Assembly: GCF_023509015.1 (NCBI RefSeq)
Contig: NZ_CP094975.1
Coordinates: 4,829,501-4,893,500, forward strand
Source: Pseudomonas abieticivorans
GTDB lineage: Bacteria; Pseudomonadota; Gammaproteobacteria; Pseudomonadales; Pseudomonadaceae
DNA: 64,000 nt
Reading direction: 5' to 3'
Translations under genes and position numbers: made by a program
Part shown: in pieces, positions 17,340-26,127 of the stretch
Numbering within the stretch: the stretch's first letter is position 1
How the letters are laid out: each line of letters begins with the position of its first letter
Notes under the pieces: generated by a model
Databases searched by the model: none
What the model was told of the DNA's origin: nothing
The model's input: the letters and a program-made list of their open reading frames with translations, nothing else

Positions 17340-18041
17340 ATGACAACAATCAACCAACGGCGTGAGCTGCAGTTTTCCGACGAGTTCGTCGAGTGTTACC
17401 TGGTGGAGAACGTCAAAGACTTCAGCGTGCCGGGCGGGGTGGTGCTGAACCTCGATCACGCGCCGATGACGCTGGGCGGGCCAGTGCCCAGCGTGGTACC
17501 GGGCTGGAAGTCGACGATGTTGTTCAACGGCATTATCAGCCAGGCTGCGCGAGTGGCGGTGTTTCGGGTGCGCAGTGAAGTGAACCTGGGCGGCCTGGTG
17601 TTCGGCGAGTGGGATTGGTTCGGCAACCGTTTCGCCAAGTTTCCCCGCACCACGCCTTTGTACATCTCGCGTTACGATGAGATCGGCAGCGTGCAACTGG
17701 ACCCCTTCACCTTCGCCAACCAGCGTGAGCAAGCGCGCGACCTGCGCGAGTACGGGATCCGTTTGAACCTGTGGTGGGCACCGGCCAATACCGATTGTTA
17801 CCTGCACAACGAGCATCCGTTTCTGGAGATACACACGCAGATCCATGGTGCGGGGCGCATCCAGTCGTTTCTCGAGCGCGACGAAAAAACCCTCTATCGC
17901 GAAATCAGCATGGCGCCGGGGTATACCCACGATCCTTTCAGCCAGGTGCAGGGTGATGGGCGCCCGCTCTACCCGTGGCATCGTTACTGGTCGGATTCGG
18001 ATGCGATCTGGCTGGCGATTGAATTTCATCCTCGGGGTTGA
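17340..18041 (+). CDS. Cupin-like protein of unknown function
   Basis: 233 residues, not confidently recognised. The C-terminal half has a cupin-like arrangement: HNEHPFLEIHTQIHGAG, then REISMAPGYTHDPF, and finally YPWHRYWSDSDAIWLAIEFHP, rich in His and Glu that could bind a metal. There is no signal peptide or membrane segment. As the last gene of the GMC-ThDP unit it may be an isomerase, a lyase subunit or a sugar-binding accessory protein. The ATG at 17340 follows CAGGAGAG; a GTG at 17337 is also in frame. Its stop codon lies inside a perfect 10-bp-arm palindrome. Confidence 0.65.
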   Translation: MTTINQRRELQFSDEFVECYLVENVKDFSVPGGVVLNLDHAPMTLGGPVPSVVPGWKSTMLFNGIISQAARVAVFRVRSEVNLGGLVFGEWDWFGNRFAKFPRTTPLYISRYDEIGSVQLDPFTFANQREQARDLREYGIRLNLWWAPANTDCYLHNEHPFLEIHTQIHGAGRIQSFLERDEKTLYREISMAPGYTHDPFSQVQGDGRPLYPWHRYWSDSDAIWLAIEFHPRG

Positions 18042-18054
18042 TCGGATCAACCCC
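18034..18054 (+). terminator. Perfect palindrome at end of the catabolic island
   Basis: GGGGTTGATC-G-GATCAACCCC, 10-bp perfect arms, containing the stop codon of the preceding gene and followed by ATTTAA. It probably folds as a terminator or 3' stabiliser; the T-run is weak. Confidence 0.55.
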
Positions 18055-18104
18055 ATTTAAGCAACTCGCATACACCGCCAATTAGCCGGCGTCAACAATT
18101 GATC

Positions 18105-18124
18105 GCCTACCTGATCTGGTAGTT
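18105..18124 (+). promoter_or_regulatory. lux-type box upstream of rhlA
   Basis: The perfect dyad CTACC-TGATCT-GGTAG (18107-18122) fits the 20-bp lux box form NNCT-N12-AGNN. It lies 195 bp upstream of the rhlA start in a 277-bp spacer without other genes. RhlR bound to an acyl-homoserine lactone is the expected activator. If the box overlaps the -35 region as in P. aeruginosa, transcription would start near 18157 and leave a leader of about 160 nt. Confidence 0.8.
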
Positions 18125-18318
18125 GTGGCGATGTGCCCGACAGGCAGAAAATCCCCCCACAGAACGTTACGCACCCGCCGTTGCCCGGGGGTGCGCTGTT
18201 TTCACGTCCGCCTGTGACGTATTCGATAACAACAATAATCGACACGTGCTCACGGAACCTGGCTGACAGGTGCCGCGGGCCTCTCTGCTATTACGGATGA
18301 CAGCGTCGGGGATGTGCC

Positions 18319-19188
18319 ATGCGCAGCGATAATTTTGTGATCGAGAAGATTTTCAAGCACTACCAGGTTTATGTGGAGCGCGTGGGTAACGACCCGGGGC
18401 GCAAGACGGTGTTGATGGTCAACGGTGCAATGTCCACCACCACCTCGTTTACCCGGGCTTGCAAGTGCCTGGCCGAGCATTTTAACGTGGTGCTGTTCGA
18501 CCTACCATTCGCCGGCAACTCACGGGCGCATAACCCGCAGCAAGGCTTGGTGACCAAGGACGATGAGGTGCAGATCCTCTTGGCGCTGGTCGAACGTTTC
18601 CAGGTCAACCACTTGGCGTCGATCTCGTGGGGCGGTATCTCGACGTTGCTGGCCTTGAGCCGTAACCCGTCGAGCATCGAGAGTTCGGTGGTGATGTCGT
18701 TTGCACCCAGCCTCAATGCCGCCATGCGCGATTACGTAACCAAGGCCCAGGGCTTGATCGAGTGCGACGACAAGTCGGCCATCGGCCACCTGCTCAATGA
18801 CACGGTGGGCAAGTACCTCTCGCCACGCTTGAAGATATGCAACCACCAACATATGGTGTCGCTGGCCAGCGCCGAGTATCAGCAGGCGCGCTTTCACATC
18901 AACCAGGTGATGCAATTGGGCGACGGCAATTACCTGGAGCGCCTGCGCGACATACGCAGCCACGTGCACTTTCTCAATGGTACCTGTGACGAATACACCT
19001 CGGTGCAGGACGCCCAGGCGTTTGGCCGGTACGTGCAGTCATGCAGCTTCAGCAAGGTGGAAGGCGCCGGGCACTTTTTGGACCTGGAGTCGCGACTGGC
19101 AGCCGAGCGCACCCATGACGCGCTGCTTGGGCACCTGTTGAATGTCGAGGCCGCAAATGAAGGTCGGCCCAAGGTACGTTATGCCTGA
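18319..19188 (+). CDS. rhlA: RhlA, 3-(3-hydroxyalkanoyloxy)alkanoate synthase
   Basis: 289 residues, alpha/beta hydrolase fold. It joins two 3-hydroxyacyl chains into HAA, the lipid half of rhamnolipids, near the inner membrane. Nearly whole blocks match the P. aeruginosa protein as remembered: [49 protein letters not shown] and GHFLDLES. The nucleophile is S103 (SISWGG), with the acid and base in the CDEYT and GAGHFLDLE segments. It is the first gene of rhlABRI, 30 bp before rhlB. Expression should follow the lux-type box at 18105. Confidence 0.95.
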   Translation: MRSDNFVIEKIFKHYQVYVERVGNDPGRKTVLMVNGAMSTTTSFTRACKCLAEHFNVVLFDLPFAGNSRAHNPQQGLVTKDDEVQILLALVERFQVNHLASISWGGISTLLALSRNPSSIESSVVMSFAPSLNAAMRDYVTKAQGLIECDDKSAIGHLLNDTVGKYLSPRLKICNHQHMVSLASAEYQQARFHINQVMQLGDGNYLERLRDIRSHVHFLNGTCDEYTSVQDAQAFGRYVQSCSFSKVEGAGHFLDLESRLAAERTHDALLGHLLNVEAANEGRPKVRYA

Positions 19189-19218
19189 ATCGGGCCCAAC
19201 GTCACGCAAGGAGGCACC

Positions 19219-20493
19219 ATGCGCATCATCTTGATCGCCATCGGCTCGGCCGGTGATGTCTTTCCGTTCATTGGCCTGGGGCGCGCGCTGCGCCAGGGCG
19301 GCCATCGGGTCACCCTGTGCAGTATGCCGGCCTTTCGCGAGGCCATCGAGCAGCAGGGCCTGGAGTTTGTGCCGGTGTGCGACGCGCAGACCTATGAATC
19401 GACCATGAGCGACCCCAGGTTGTGGGCGCCCAAGACCTCGTTCGCGGTGCTGTGGCAGGCCATCGCGAGCATGCTGGAGCCGGTTTACGACTACGTGGTG
19501 TCCCAGCGTCACGACGATATCGTGGTGGTGGGGTCGCTGTGGGCGCTGGGCGCGCGCATTGCCCATGAAAAGTACGGTATTCCCTACCTGTCGGTACAAG
19601 TGTCGCCTTCCACGCTTTTGTCAGCCCATGTGCCGCCCGTGCACCCCAGTTTCAATGTGTCGCCGCGGGTGCCCTTGACGCTGCGCAAGTGGCTGTGGCG
19701 CGGCATCGAATACCTGAGCCTGGACCGCGTGGTGGCACCGCAGATCAATGCGCTGCGCGCCAAGGTGGGCTTGAAGGTGCCGGTGCGACGGGTGTTCAGC
19801 CAGTGGATGCATGCGCCGCAAGGCGTGCTGTGCCTATTTCCCGAATGGTTTGCAGCGGCGCAGATGGACTGGCCTAAGCCTTTGACACTGGCCGGTTTTC
19901 CGTTGTTCGACGGCAGCGAAACGGCCCCCCTGGACGCAGGGCTGCAGGCGTTTTTGCAGGCTGGGGAGCCGCCGGTGGTGTTTACCACGGGCTCTACCGA
20001 GCATTTCGACGAGCGCTTCTACCGCTTGGCCATCAATGTGCTGGGCCAGGTGGGCGCACGGGGTATTTTCTTGACCGGTGGGCGCGAGCCTTTGCAGGAC
20101 CTGCCGGCGTTTGTGCTGCAGCGCAGGTTCGTGCCTATGTCCAGCCTGTTGCCCAAGACCTGCGCCCTGGTGCACCCCGGCGGCATCGGCGCCATGAGCC
20201 TGGCCTTGGCGGCGGGCATCCCCCAGGTGGTGATGCCGGTGGCCCATGACCAGTTCGACAATGCCGAGCGACTTCATCGCCTGGGTTGCGGGGTGAAGCT
20301 AGGTTTGCCGCTCAAGGAGGCCGACCTGCACCAGGCCTTGTTGCGAATGTTGCTGGATGCCGACCTGGCGCAGGCCTGCGAGCATGCAAGGGCGCTGTCG
20401 GGGCCTTCGAGCGCTGCCTTCGAGGTGGCGTGCACGCTGATAGAGCGCTGCCACAGGCGGTACGAGGGTGCAGCGTTGGCCCAGGCCTCTTGA
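19219..20493 (+). CDS. rhlB: RhlB, rhamnosyltransferase 1 catalytic subunit
   Basis: 424 residues (about 426 in P. aeruginosa), GT-B fold of the UGT type. It transfers rhamnose from dTDP-rhamnose to HAA to give mono-rhamnolipid. The N-terminal GSAGDVFPFIGLGRAL and the C-terminal donor-binding stretch HPGGIGAMSLALAAGIPQVV with HDQFDNAERL are diagnostic. GGAGG stands before ATG 19219. It lies between rhlA and rhlR as in P. aeruginosa. A second rhamnosyltransferase (RhlC) is not in this window, so di-rhamnolipid cannot be inferred. Confidence 0.95.
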   Translation: MRIILIAIGSAGDVFPFIGLGRALRQGGHRVTLCSMPAFREAIEQQGLEFVPVCDAQTYESTMSDPRLWAPKTSFAVLWQAIASMLEPVYDYVVSQRHDDIVVVGSLWALGARIAHEKYGIPYLSVQVSPSTLLSAHVPPVHPSFNVSPRVPLTLRKWLWRGIEYLSLDRVVAPQINALRAKVGLKVPVRRVFSQWMHAPQGVLCLFPEWFAAAQMDWPKPLTLAGFPLFDGSETAPLDAGLQAFLQAGEPPVVFTTGSTEHFDERFYRLAINVLGQVGARGIFLTGGREPLQDLPAFVLQRRFVPMSSLLPKTCALVHPGGIGAMSLALAAGIPQVVMPVAHDQFDNAERLHRLGCGVKLGLPLKEADLHQALLRMLLDADLAQACEHARALSGPSSAAFEVACTLIERCHRRYEGAALAQAS

Positions 20494-20537
20494 TCACGCG
20501 GGCAACGTCGCGCGTGGCCGCCAAGGCACGCGCTGCC

Positions 20538-21263
20538 ATGGCGACACAAGCCGAGTTGACGCGCTGGTGCTGTGAGCTGCGCATCGACATGTTGCTCAAG
20601 GACAGTTTGCCAGGCGTGCTGGCCATCTTGGACAGGGAGGTGGGCCGCCTGGGGTTTGAGTATTACGCCTGCGCCGTGCGCCACCTGACCCCGTTTACCC
20701 GCCCACGCACCGAAATAATCGGCTCTTACCCGGAGCAGTGGCTGGAGCGTTACACGCAGCAGAATTACGCCGCCATCGACCCTTCGCTTCTCAACGGTTT
20801 GCGCTCCAGTGACATGGTGGTGTGGGGTGATGGGGTGTTCGACGACTGTCGGCAACTGTGGGGCGAGGCCCGGGAGTGTGGCTTGCGCGTGGGCGCCACG
20901 ATGCCCATGCGCACGGCGTGCAATGCCTTGTGCGTGCTGTCGGTGGCCAGGGGGGCCGAGTCGTTGAGCGCACAGGAGTCTGGCCATGTACGTCTGGCCC
21001 TGCGTTATCTGCTGGAGTTGGGCGTACAGCGCTTGACCGAGTTGGGCTACGACATGCTGGACCAGGCCGCCATCACCCTCAGCCACCGTGAGCGCGAGAT
21101 CCTGCAATGGACCGCCGATGGCAAAAGCTCCGGCGAAATCGCGCTGATCCTGGAGATCTCCATCAACACGGTCAATTTTCACCTCAAGGCTATCCAGAAG
21201 AAGTTCAAGGCCTCCAACAAGACCCTGGCGGCGGCCCACGCCGCAGCGCTGGGGCTGATCTGA
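20538..21263 (+). CDS. rhlR: RhlR-like LuxR-family quorum-sensing regulator
   Basis: 241 residues, the same length as P. aeruginosa RhlR. The autoinducer-binding domain (residues ~15-165) contains RHLTPFTRP, YPEQWLERY and NGLRSSDMVVWGD. The C-terminal helix-turn-helix (~175-238) has SHREREILQWTADGKSSGEI and NKTLAAAHAAALGLI, almost the RhlR sequence. It should bind an acyl-homoserine lactone made by the next gene and activate rhlAB. ATG 20538 gives family length but has a poor ribosome site; GTG 20514 is an in-frame alternative. It starts 44 bp after rhlB. Confidence 0.93.
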   Translation: MATQAELTRWCCELRIDMLLKDSLPGVLAILDREVGRLGFEYYACAVRHLTPFTRPRTEIIGSYPEQWLERYTQQNYAAIDPSLLNGLRSSDMVVWGDGVFDDCRQLWGEARECGLRVGATMPMRTACNALCVLSVARGAESLSAQESGHVRLALRYLLELGVQRLTELGYDMLDQAAITLSHREREILQWTADGKSSGEIALILEISINTVNFHLKAIQKKFKASNKTLAAAHAAALGLI

Positions 21264-21276
21264 TAAGGATGACGCC

Positions 21277-21858
21277 ATGGTCCACGTGATGTGCAAACGC
21301 TTCGACCAGCTGTCCGCGCGTTTGCGCGATGACCTGGGGCGCTATCGGCACCAGGTGTTCATTCGCGACCTGGGTTGGGACGTGGTGTCCACCTCGTTTC
21401 TGCCAGAGCGCGAATTTGATCAATTCGACCACCCGGGCACCCGCTATATCATCGCCCTGGATGCACGGGGCAACATCTGCGGCTGTTCGCGCCTGTTGCC
21501 CACTGGCGAGCCTTACCTGCTGGGCGAAGTGTTCGGTTACCTGTGTGACGAAGCGCCCCCGGCCGACCCGCTTACCTGGGAGATATCCCGCTTCGCCGCC
21601 AGCGCCGATCAGGGTTCGGCAGTGGCGATGCGGGTGTTCTGGTACAGCCTGCACAAGGCCTGGCAGCAAGGTGCGGGTGCGGTGGTGGCGGTAACGACCC
21701 AGGCAATGGAACGGTATTTTTTGCGCCATGGCGTGGCGTTGCAGCGCTTGGGTGCGCCACAGGTCGTGAAAGGGGAGCGGTTGCTTGCGCTGAGCTTTGC
21801 GGCCTTTCAGCCCAATGGCGTGAAAGCGTTACGGGCGCAGGGGCGCGAGGTGGCGTGA
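21277..21858 (+). CDS. rhlI: RhlI-like acyl-homoserine lactone synthase
   Basis: 193 residues, LuxI family. It makes an N-acyl-homoserine lactone from S-adenosylmethionine and an acyl carrier. Family residues are seen in YRHQVFIRDLGWDV, FDQFDHPGTRYIIALD, GCSRLLPTGEPYLLGEVF and WEISRFAA. The gene follows rhlR by 13 bp with AAGGATGA before the ATG, so the two are probably co-transcribed. P. aeruginosa RhlI makes C4-homoserine lactone; the chain length here cannot be read from sequence. Confidence 0.93.
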   Translation: MVHVMCKRFDQLSARLRDDLGRYRHQVFIRDLGWDVVSTSFLPEREFDQFDHPGTRYIIALDARGNICGCSRLLPTGEPYLLGEVFGYLCDEAPPADPLTWEISRFAASADQGSAVAMRVFWYSLHKAWQQGAGAVVAVTTQAMERYFLRHGVALQRLGAPQVVKGERLLALSFAAFQPNGVKALRAQGREVA

Positions 21859-21891
21859 AGGGCAGGGCGCAGGTGCGCCCTGCCCATGGGC

Positions 21892-22728
21892 CTATTGCAG
21901 GTCGACGGTCAGCGAAGGGGCGCCGAAACTTACTAGCTGTGCGTCGGAGCGCGCCAGATAGTCGCGCCAGAAGGTTTCCAGCTTCTGTACGGTGCTGCCC
22001 GAGCGGTAGCCATTTTTTACCGCATTGGGCACCAGGCCCGCCGCCATGACGTACACCTTGGCGCCGCCCAGGTGGGCGAACAGATTTTTCTGCTCGACCT
22101 TTTTAAGCTCCGCCGCAGGGTCGATGGCGCGGATCTGGTTGTTGGCGTAGAAGCTGCCAAAGTCGCTGTTTTCCAGCATGTCGGACACCAACAACACAAC
22201 CTTGTCTGGCGCTGGCCGTTGGGCGATGTCTTCGCCGATCTGCTTGAGGCTAAAGAAGATCTCGCTCTTGGCGATGTCTTCTCCAGGCTTGGCAAAACTT
22301 TCCACCAGCTTCTGGCCCAGGCCCTTGCGAAAGAAATCCACTTGCTTGGCCAGGCAGCCGTCCAGTTGGCGCAGGCTGTTCATGCCAATGTCGTCGCGCA
22401 CCTTGTCATCCAGCTTGCCCTCCAGTTGCCCGGCGTACATAAGCTTCATGTAGTTGCCAGGCAGGTAGGCGGAAAACTGGTACAGGCGCACGCTGTCGCC
22501 CGGTTTGACGTAGCGCAGGGCGTGGCTGTAGGTGGAGTCCTTCAGGTCTTTGGGCAACTGCACGGTTTCATCGACGATGATCACCAGCTCGCGCCCGGAC
22601 GGCGCCGGGCGGTATTGGGGCAATTTAGCGAAGTCGTAGCAACTGGGCAAATCGTTGCGTTCGGCGGCGAGCAGCAACGGCGCGCCGAACAGCAAAGGGG
22701 TACAAGCCAGCAAGGCGCGCCAGTTCAT
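21892..22728 (-). CDS. Secreted von Willebrand factor A-like protein, unknown function
   Basis: 278 residues with a clear signal peptide (MNWRALLACTPLLFGAPLLLAA). The mature part alternates beta strands and helices as in a VWA domain: RELVIIVDETVQLP in place of the usual DxSxS metal motif, and DKVVLLVSDMLENSDFG as the second loop. The metal-binding motif is altered, so adhesion-type ion binding may be lost. It is the last gene of a three-gene envelope unit; its start follows the membrane-protein stop by 1 bp (AGGAGCTGTGAC precedes ATG 22728). Confidence 0.7.
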   Translation of the reverse strand: MNWRALLACTPLLFGAPLLLAAERNDLPSCYDFAKLPQYRPAPSGRELVIIVDETVQLPKDLKDSTYSHALRYVKPGDSVRLYQFSAYLPGNYMKLMYAGQLEGKLDDKVRDDIGMNSLRQLDGCLAKQVDFFRKGLGQKLVESFAKPGEDIAKSEIFFSLKQIGEDIAQRPAPDKVVLLVSDMLENSDFGSFYANNQIRAIDPAAELKKVEQKNLFAHLGGAKVYVMAAGLVPNAVKNGYRSGSTVQKLETFWRDYLARSDAQLVSFGAPSLTVDLQ

Positions 22729-22729
22729 G

Positions 22730-24355
22730 TCACAGCTCCTGCTTGGCTTGGCCGGCCTTGGCGGCCATGCGTTGCAGCTTTTGGACCTTCTTCAACTGCT
22801 CTACCGTGACGCCGAACTTGCCGGCCAGAAAGCCCAGTTCGTCGTCATCGAAATCGCTCAGGTCGTCGAAGTCGTCGGGGTTCAGTGCCGCAGCAGGCGT
22901 TACCAGCGGCCGCGTGAGGTGCACGGGTTCGGCTTGGGCGACCTCCACAGGCTCCGTGCCGCTGGCAAGCGGCGCGGTGATCGGCTTGGCCTTGGCGCGA
23001 GCCTCGGCCTGATCGGCACCGATCTGTTCACGGCGCAGACGGTCCTGGGCCTGGCGGCTGTCGTCGCTTTTACGGAAGTCGTCGTGACGCTTGCTGATGA
23101 ACGTGTCGAAGTTGCGATGGCCAAAGCCTTTGAGCAAGTGCTCGCGCTCGTGGCCCGAGGTGGTGATGCGGTTGGCCAGGCGGCTTTGCAACGCGGTCAG
23201 CTTGGCCTGGGCATCACGCGCCACCCGCTCGCGCAGGTTCTGGAAGTGCACGGCAAATTCTTCGGCGTTGTTGAAGTCTTTGGTGTAGCGCCAGGCCTGC
23301 GGCGACTGCTTGCCGGCAAACGAGAAGCGGTTGGACAGCACGATGCCCACGCCTTGGATACCCAGGAAAATCACCGAGAGGATGATGTAGGTGGTCAGCG
23401 ACGCTGCGCGGATGGCCTCCATCTTGTCCTGCGCAGAGCTGTGCTCGGCGGTCTGGTTTTGCTGGGCGCTTTCGGCCGGCAGTTCGAACGGCGAGTCAGG
23501 CAACTTGGCGGTGTCGCCCTGTGTCTGGCTGAAGGCGTCCGGGTTGCTCACCAGGTCGACTTCGATCGACTTGAGGCTGTAGTTACGGATGACGAAGGCG
23601 CCGATGGCGATGGCCAGCACGTAGATCAGGCACACTGTGGTCCAGGTGTACTTGGGCGTGACCCGGGCGTTGTGCTCGGTGCGGTTGAGCAGCTTCAGGT
23701 AGTTGGGTTCGTCGTCATCACGGTAGGTGTTGTCGATGTCGACCTTGGTGTCGGCTTCCAGGTCGCGAGGGGTGCGCGACTGCTCGTACCACGTGCGGAT
23801 TTTGCTGATCAGGCTGCTGTGGTGCATTTCGCGGCCGGCCATTTCGGTGAAAAACACCGCGGCCACCGAGAGCAGGAACGCGGTGAACCAGGCCAGCATG
23901 CCAGCCACGTTGGCCGAGATGTTCTGCACCATGAACGGCGCCAGCACGTAGGCAAAGCCCACGGCTTCGAAAAAAATCAGGCCGATGATCAGCAGCCACA
24001 GCAGGAAGCCTTTTTCCCGACGGCCCGTCTCGTGCACCTTGTTCAGGTAGTCACGGCACTTGTCGTAGAAGTCCGGGCTTTTGTTCAGCTCGTTGTAATA
24101 GGCATAAAAGTCGGCGCACAGGCGTTTTTCGCTGTCCATCCAGCCATCGGGGTCGGTGATCGGCGGCTTGCCGCTCATGCGGCTGATGCGGCCCAACAGC
24201 GGGAAGGTATAGGCCACGTTCATGTAGAAGTAGCTGACCTTGTCCCACCAGATCTTGATGGCCAGCAACAGCACCATCGTGGTGACAATGACGCCGACCG
24301 CCACGCGGTGCAGCAGCAAAAAGGCGGACAGGGCGTCCATAGAGAACTGTTCCAT
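22730..24355 (-). CDS. Multi-pass membrane protein of unknown function
   Basis: 541 residues with about five predicted membrane helices (near residues 15-35, 117-140, 148-170, 242-262 and 322-345). A long, charged, helical cytoplasmic C-terminus follows, rich in Arg, Lys and Gln at 370-450 and ending in an acidic stretch DFDDLSDFDDDELG. I do not recognise the family. It resembles the general layout of large MotA/ExbB-like or scaffold proteins but lacks a clear motif. It sits between an OmpA lipoprotein gene and a secreted VWA-like gene, which suggests a trans-envelope complex. Confidence 0.65.
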   Translation of the reverse strand: MEQFSMDALSAFLLLHRVAVGVIVTTMVLLLAIKIWWDKVSYFYMNVAYTFPLLGRISRMSGKPPITDPDGWMDSEKRLCADFYAYYNELNKSPDFYDKCRDYLNKVHETGRREKGFLLWLLIIGLIFFEAVGFAYVLAPFMVQNISANVAGMLAWFTAFLLSVAAVFFTEMAGREMHHSSLISKIRTWYEQSRTPRDLEADTKVDIDNTYRDDDEPNYLKLLNRTEHNARVTPKYTWTTVCLIYVLAIAIGAFVIRNYSLKSIEVDLVSNPDAFSQTQGDTAKLPDSPFELPAESAQQNQTAEHSSAQDKMEAIRAASLTTYIILSVIFLGIQGVGIVLSNRFSFAGKQSPQAWRYTKDFNNAEEFAVHFQNLRERVARDAQAKLTALQSRLANRITTSGHEREHLLKGFGHRNFDTFISKRHDDFRKSDDSRQAQDRLRREQIGADQAEARAKAKPITAPLASGTEPVEVAQAEPVHLTRPLVTPAAALNPDDFDDLSDFDDDELGFLAGKFGVTVEQLKKVQKLQRMAAKAGQAKQEL

Positions 24356-24379
24356 GATTATCCTTGAAAAAAGCCTGCG

Positions 24380-25819
24380 TCAGGTGCGAATAGGGACGAA
24401 TTTGGCGACGTAGCTCTCGCCGGATTTGTCGTAGAACAGCTTGCCGTCGGCGGCCTTGCCACCGAACTTCTCCAGCACCACGTCCATGCATGACACCGGT
24501 GCCTGGTCATCGTCGATGAACACTCGATACAGCAAGGTGTCCTGGCCTTCGAAGGTGTTGGCCACGGCATTGAGGGTGGTGGCCTTGCCTTTCTTGTTTT
24601 GGTCATAACCCTTGACCAACTGCACCCGCGGTTGCTTGGCGATCTGGGCGTTGTCCCGCAGTACGGCGATTGGGGTGATGGTCACCAGGTTGCCGTTGAC
24701 GTTGTTGGCCCACACCCGGCCATTGAGGCCTGGCAGGTAGTCGGTGGTTTCGTGCTGGGTGAGCTCCTGGCCGCTGGCCAGGTTTTTCACCGCGCCCATC
24801 ACGCGGGGGCGGTCGGTGTCGCAGCTACTGACCGGCGCGCTGGCGTAGGCCTTGCTGATCAGGGTCAGCCCGCTGGGTTCAAGGGGTTTGACCAGGCGCG
24901 CCAGTTGGCTGTTGTCATCGGCGGCGGGGCTGCCACCAAAGTCAATGAAGTTGGCGGGCAGGGCGGCAACCGGTTTGTCGGCCACCGGTGTTTTTTGGCT
25001 GGCGACGGCGACCGGCGCGGGCTTGGCTTTGGCCACGGCTTGGCTGCGGGTACCGTGGGCCAGGTAGCGTGGGTTGCTGCGCTCTTGCTTGACCCGTTGC
25101 TCCAGCAGGGCGGTGGACTCCAACTGCACGATCTCGACGCGGCGGTTCTGCGCACGGCCATCGGCGGTGGTGTTGTCGGCCAGTGGGCGCGCGGCACCGA
25201 CGCCCTGGAAGTACAGGCTTTGCGCGGGGATGCCGGCTTCTGCCAAGACCTTGCCAACGCTGCGGGCGCGGCGCTCAGACAACTGCTGGTTGAACTCGGC
25301 GCTGCCGGTTGCATCGGTGTGGCCCACCACCAAAATGGCCTGGGGCTTGGCCGTGGCATCGGCAGGCTTGAACACGGTGGCCAGTTTGCGCACTTGGCGC
25401 AGGCCATCGGCGGTCAACTGGTCGCTGGCGGTGGGGAACATGCCTTGGTCTTCGACCTGGGCGACGATACCGGCGTCGGTGGTGCTGGCCGCCTTGCCGT
25501 TGGCCGCAGGGGCTTGGGCCTGCAGGGTATCGACCTGCATCTTGAGGTTTTCTTCCTTGGCGATGCGCTGCAGTTCTTGCTGGCGGTTCTGCCAGACGTG
25601 GCCAATGGCACACCCTGCCGCGCCGCCCACCAGGCCGCCTGCCACGGCCTTGCCGGCATTGCCGGTGACCGCGTAGGTCAGGCCTGCACCCAGGATCGCC
25701 CCACCGGCGCAGCCAATGGCGGTGCCGTAGTCACGGCCAGCTTGATCGAATGTGGCGCAACTGCTCAGGGTGATCGACAGCGCGAGCACCGACAGTTTGC
25801 CGGGATGAAAGACCTTCAC
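24380..25819 (-). CDS. OmpA-family lipoprotein with glycine-zipper segment
   Basis: 479 residues. A lipoprotein signal with lipobox LSSC is followed by a glycine-zipper membrane segment (GTAIGCAGGAILGAGLTYAV and GGLVGGAAGCAIG). An OmpA peptidoglycan-binding domain lies at ~125-235 (ILVVGHTDATGSAEFNQQLSERRA, then ADGRAQNRRVEI). A unique C-terminal domain of about 200 residues with paired cysteines completes it. It is the first gene of the unit with the membrane protein (24 bp gap). It probably anchors an envelope assembly to the cell wall. No known system with this gene order comes to mind. Confidence 0.75.
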   Translation of the reverse strand: MKVFHPGKLSVLALSITLSSCATFDQAGRDYGTAIGCAGGAILGAGLTYAVTGNAGKAVAGGLVGGAAGCAIGHVWQNRQQELQRIAKEENLKMQVDTLQAQAPAANGKAASTTDAGIVAQVEDQGMFPTASDQLTADGLRQVRKLATVFKPADATAKPQAILVVGHTDATGSAEFNQQLSERRARSVGKVLAEAGIPAQSLYFQGVGAARPLADNTTADGRAQNRRVEIVQLESTALLEQRVKQERSNPRYLAHGTRSQAVAKAKPAPVAVASQKTPVADKPVAALPANFIDFGGSPAADDNSQLARLVKPLEPSGLTLISKAYASAPVSSCDTDRPRVMGAVKNLASGQELTQHETTDYLPGLNGRVWANNVNGNLVTITPIAVLRDNAQIAKQPRVQLVKGYDQNKKGKATTLNAVANTFEGQDTLLYRVFIDDDQAPVSCMDVVLEKFGGKAADGKLFYDKSGESYVAKFVPIRT

Positions 25820-26028
25820 TTACATGCACTCCTGTACCCCGCGAAAACCTCGCGGACGCGACAGCCGAGCGCTGTTGCCTGGTGTTCGTCCGTGAAATGA
25901 GGCTTGCGAAAGGATCCGTTTCGATAGGGGCGCGATTTCATCACAGCGGGCGGGGCAGTTCAATGGCAAAGTGCCATTTGGCTGCGTGAAGGTGGTGAAT
26001 CAGGTCGAGCGGGTGGAGCGCTTCGCGG

Positions 26029-26080
26029 AAATCCGCGCCTACGAGAAAATACCGTCTGTAGGAGCGGATTGATCCGCGAA
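26029..26080. repeat. REP elements (GTAGGAGCGGAT-type), one decayed
   Basis: TGTAGGAGCGGATTGATCCGCG at 26056 onward is a P. putida-type REP. Just before it, CTTCGCGGAAATCCGCGCCTAC (26029-26051) is a degenerate inverted partner. They lie in the 308-bp spacer 25820-26127, which otherwise shows no gene. Confidence 0.8.
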
Positions 26081-26127
26081 AAAAACGCAGAGGTTAACCA
26101 GGCATACCGTGGCGCGCTCGTCGCTTG

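Noticed and set aside
18250..18318. RNA thermometer (ROSE-like) before rhlA
   Set aside because: P. aeruginosa rhlA has one, but I could not find the exact UYGCU motif facing the ribosome site here; folding would be needed.
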